The notes beneath the pieces were generated by a model, which was given only the letters and a program-made list of their open reading frames with translations, was not told the origin of the DNA and made no database searches. Below, piece by piece: positions 62,455-64,000 of a stretch of 64,000 nt of DNA. Each line of letters begins with the position of its first letter. Position 1 is the stretch's first letter. Origin of the DNA: Streptococcus sp. CF8_St5-11 (lineage in GTDB: Bacteria; Bacillota; Bacilli; Lactobacillales; Streptococcaceae); the NCBI RefSeq assembly GCF_024295625.1, contig NZ_JANCOJ010000001.1:620001-684000 (forward strand). The letters are read 5' to 3'. The translations under genes and the position numbers were made by a program.

Positions 62455-64000
62455 TTATGGGAAATGCAAGACAATTTCCCCTTTTTTATTGATTTCTACT
62501 CGACTTAGTAGGAGATTGCGGACCATTTGTTCTTTGGCCGCCTCTTTCATTCGTTCAAAGGATTGGTAGGCTTCTTGGAAAAATTCTACCAAAGGGTTTT
62601 TCTGACTGGTGTACTGACCAGAGAGCGCCATGCGCAATTGTTGCAGATAGTCTACCTGCTCGACCCAGTTTTCATCGATAGCTTTTAGGATGGCCATGCG
62701 CTGGAATTGGGCGATCACCTCATCGGTGCCTAAGATCTCATACTTAGCTTCTAACTCGCTTTTAGCAATTTCCCATAAGAAATTCTCTTTGGTTTTCTTG
62801 CTACGGAAGGTTTGGTGGGCCTTTTCCGGATCCACTTGGTAACTAACATTGTCTAACATATAGCGATAAAAAGCTACCGGTTCCTTGTATTCTTTTTTAT
62901 GGGCTACACTTGAAAAGACGGAACGAAGCACTTTTTCAACGATATCATCCAAGCGTCCTTCTTGTTTGATCAAGCGGTCGCGCTCTTCGTAGACGATGGC
63001 ACGCTGAATGTTCATGCTTTCCGCAAATTCTAGCGTCATCCGACGACTGGCCTGACCAGAACTTTCACTAGCATTTTGAGCCCGTTCCACCAAGTTTCTA
63101 TACTTGCGCTTGGTCAGAGCTTTAGCTGAACCAATCCGCTCATCTACATCATAGTCTTGATAGGTATCCTGGATCCAGTCTGGCCCCCAATTTTTCATCA
63201 AATCGTCTTCCAAAGAGACGAAGAACTTGGTCAAACCGGGATCTCCTTGGCGACCTGAACGCCCCCGAATTTGAAGGTCAATCCGCTGGTTCATCATCCG
63301 CTCAGTCCCGACAACCACCAAGCCACCTAACTCAGCGACTCCTGGTCCTAACTTGATGTCGGTTCCCCGACCGGCCATTGAGGTCGCAACTGTCACAGCT
63401 CCTTTTCGACCTGATTCCTTAATGATCTGGGCCTCTCGAGGAGCATTGTTGGCATTGAGAAGATTGTGAGGAATCCCTTCGCGCAAAAGAAGATTCGAGT
63501 AAAGAATCGACATCTCAACGGATCCGGCAAAGACCAGAATTGGATTGCCCTTTTCGTGGACCTTCTTCACATAGTCCAAGGAAGCCACGATTTTCTCTGG
63601 CAAGGTCTGATAGATTTCATCCGGCAAATCTTTGCGGATCTTCTTGCGATTGGTTGGGATCTTGATCACTGACATGGCATAGGTATCAAGAAACTCTGCC
63701 TCAGCGACCTTCCCAGTCCCGGTCATGCCTCCCAACTTCCGAAACATCTTAAAGAGGTTTTGGTAAGTAATAGAAGCCATAGCCCGTGTTTCTTGGGTGA
63801 GCTTGAGGCCCTCTTTGGCTTCAATCGCCTGGTGGAGTCCTCCTTGCAAGCGCGTCATTTCCATCAAGCGCCCCGTCGCCTGGTCTAGTAAGACAATCTC
63901 CGGTTGCCCTTCGACATTGGGATGGATGACATAGTCCTTATCCTTAATAAAGTTTTTATTGGCCTGCAGGGCTAAGCTGATATGGCGAACCAAATCACGG
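62455..64000 (-). CDS. secA2: Accessory Sec ATPase SecA2 (N-terminal part outside window)
   Basis: Motor ATPase of the SecY2 pathway, dedicated to serine-rich-repeat glycoproteins. Only the C-terminal ~515 residues are inside; the frame runs open to the right edge (R-D-L-V-R-H). Visible are [34 protein letters not shown] (helicase motif VI) and the helical scaffold domain. The protein ends in [12 protein letters not shown] without the C-terminal zinc-binding CxC..CH tail of housekeeping SecA, as expected for SecA2. The adhesin gene and secY2-asp1-3 should lie further right. Confidence 0.95.
   Translation of the reverse strand, partial: RDLVRHISLALQANKNFIKDKDYVIHPNVEGQPEIVLLDQATGRLMEMTRLQGGLHQAIEAKEGLKLTQETRAMASITYQNLFKMFRKLGGMTGTGKVAEAEFLDTYAMSVIKIPTNRKKIRKDLPDEIYQTLPEKIVASLDYVKKVHEKGNPILVFAGSVEMSILYSNLLLREGIPHNLLNANNAPREAQIIKESGRKGAVTVATSMAGRGTDIKLGPGVAELGGLVVVGTERMMNQRIDLQIRGRSGRQGDPGLTKFFVSLEDDLMKNWGPDWIQDTYQDYDVDERIGSAKALTKRKYRNLVERAQNASESSGQASRRMTLEFAESMNIQRAIVYEERDRLIKQEGRLDDIVEKVLRSVFSSVAHKKEYKEPVAFYRYMLDNVSYQVDPEKAHQTFRSKKTKENFLWEIAKSELEAKYEILGTDEVIAQFQRMAILKAIDENWVEQVDYLQQLRMALSGQYTSQKNPLVEFFQEAYQSFERMKEAAKEQMVRNLLLSRVEINKKGEIVLHFP

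Overview
This window is chromosomal DNA of a mitis/sanguinis-group Streptococcus. The closest fit is S. parasanguinis or a near relative, inferred from gene content alone. The pointers are moderate-to-low GC, a complete mevalonate pathway instead of MEP, RocS, CppA, PepX, an EndoD-type surface endoglycosidase with a YSIRK-like signal, the order pgk - aromatic acid exporter - glnR - glnA, and an accessory Sec block (secA2, gtfA, gtfB, asp4, asp5) that exports serine-rich-repeat adhesins. There is no rRNA, CRISPR array, prophage or recognisable insertion sequence.

Layout. 1-0.8 kb: the end of a threonine/serine-exporter-type gene and a small membrane protein. 0.9-3.4 kb: mvaS-mvaA on the + strand. 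3.7-6.2 kb: a PrsW-like protease overlapping a membrane-anchored C69 dipeptidase. 6.7-10.5 kb: mvaK1-mvaD-mvaK2-fni on the - strand, which completes acetoacetyl-CoA to IPP/DMAPP within 10 kb. 10.7-13.8 kb: a serine hydrolase, cppA, and a membrane protein with a putative permuted papain-like domain. 13.9-19.3 kb (+): pepX, rocS, a DEDDh exonuclease and an orphan ABC exporter. 19.6-25.4 kb: ybaB, lrgAB, a flavoprotein, an aquaglyceroporin, a lipoprotein and azlCD. 25.5-29.9 kb: tsaB-rimI-tsaD, diverging from rpoY-rnjA. 30.1-33.9 kb: glnR-glnA, the exporter and pgk. 34.1-40.2 kb: endoD and gap. 40.5-45.3 kb: rpsL-rpsG-fusA, a low-complexity anchored protein and purR. 45.5-49.8 kb: the rsgA-rpe-thiN-rmuC-yhaM operon. 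50-58.6 kb: two CPBP proteases, a tRNA-Leu/tRNA-Ser pair, tatD-rnmV-rsmA, rpmH, an unknown gene, rnpA-yidC-khpB and a TDT transporter. 59.2-64 kb: the 3' part of the accessory Sec operon, with secA2 cut by the window edge.

Most genes are core housekeeping. The least explained content is intergenic. Three copies of a ~138-bp element fold as a closing stem with three hairpins, and several stems change by compensatory pairs between copies; this is strong evidence for a conserved nucleic-acid structure. Four copies of a second ~175-bp element end in a terminator-like hairpin. Two BOX-like fragments sit beside or inside copies of that second family. Also notable are structured leaders before rpoY-rnjA and rpsL, a GlnR operator that contains the stop codon of the neighbouring gene, a perfect cre-type site before endoD, and frequent TGnTATAAT extended -10 promoters. 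Start codons were refined from Shine-Dalgarno spacing; several genes appear to start with GTG or TTG.
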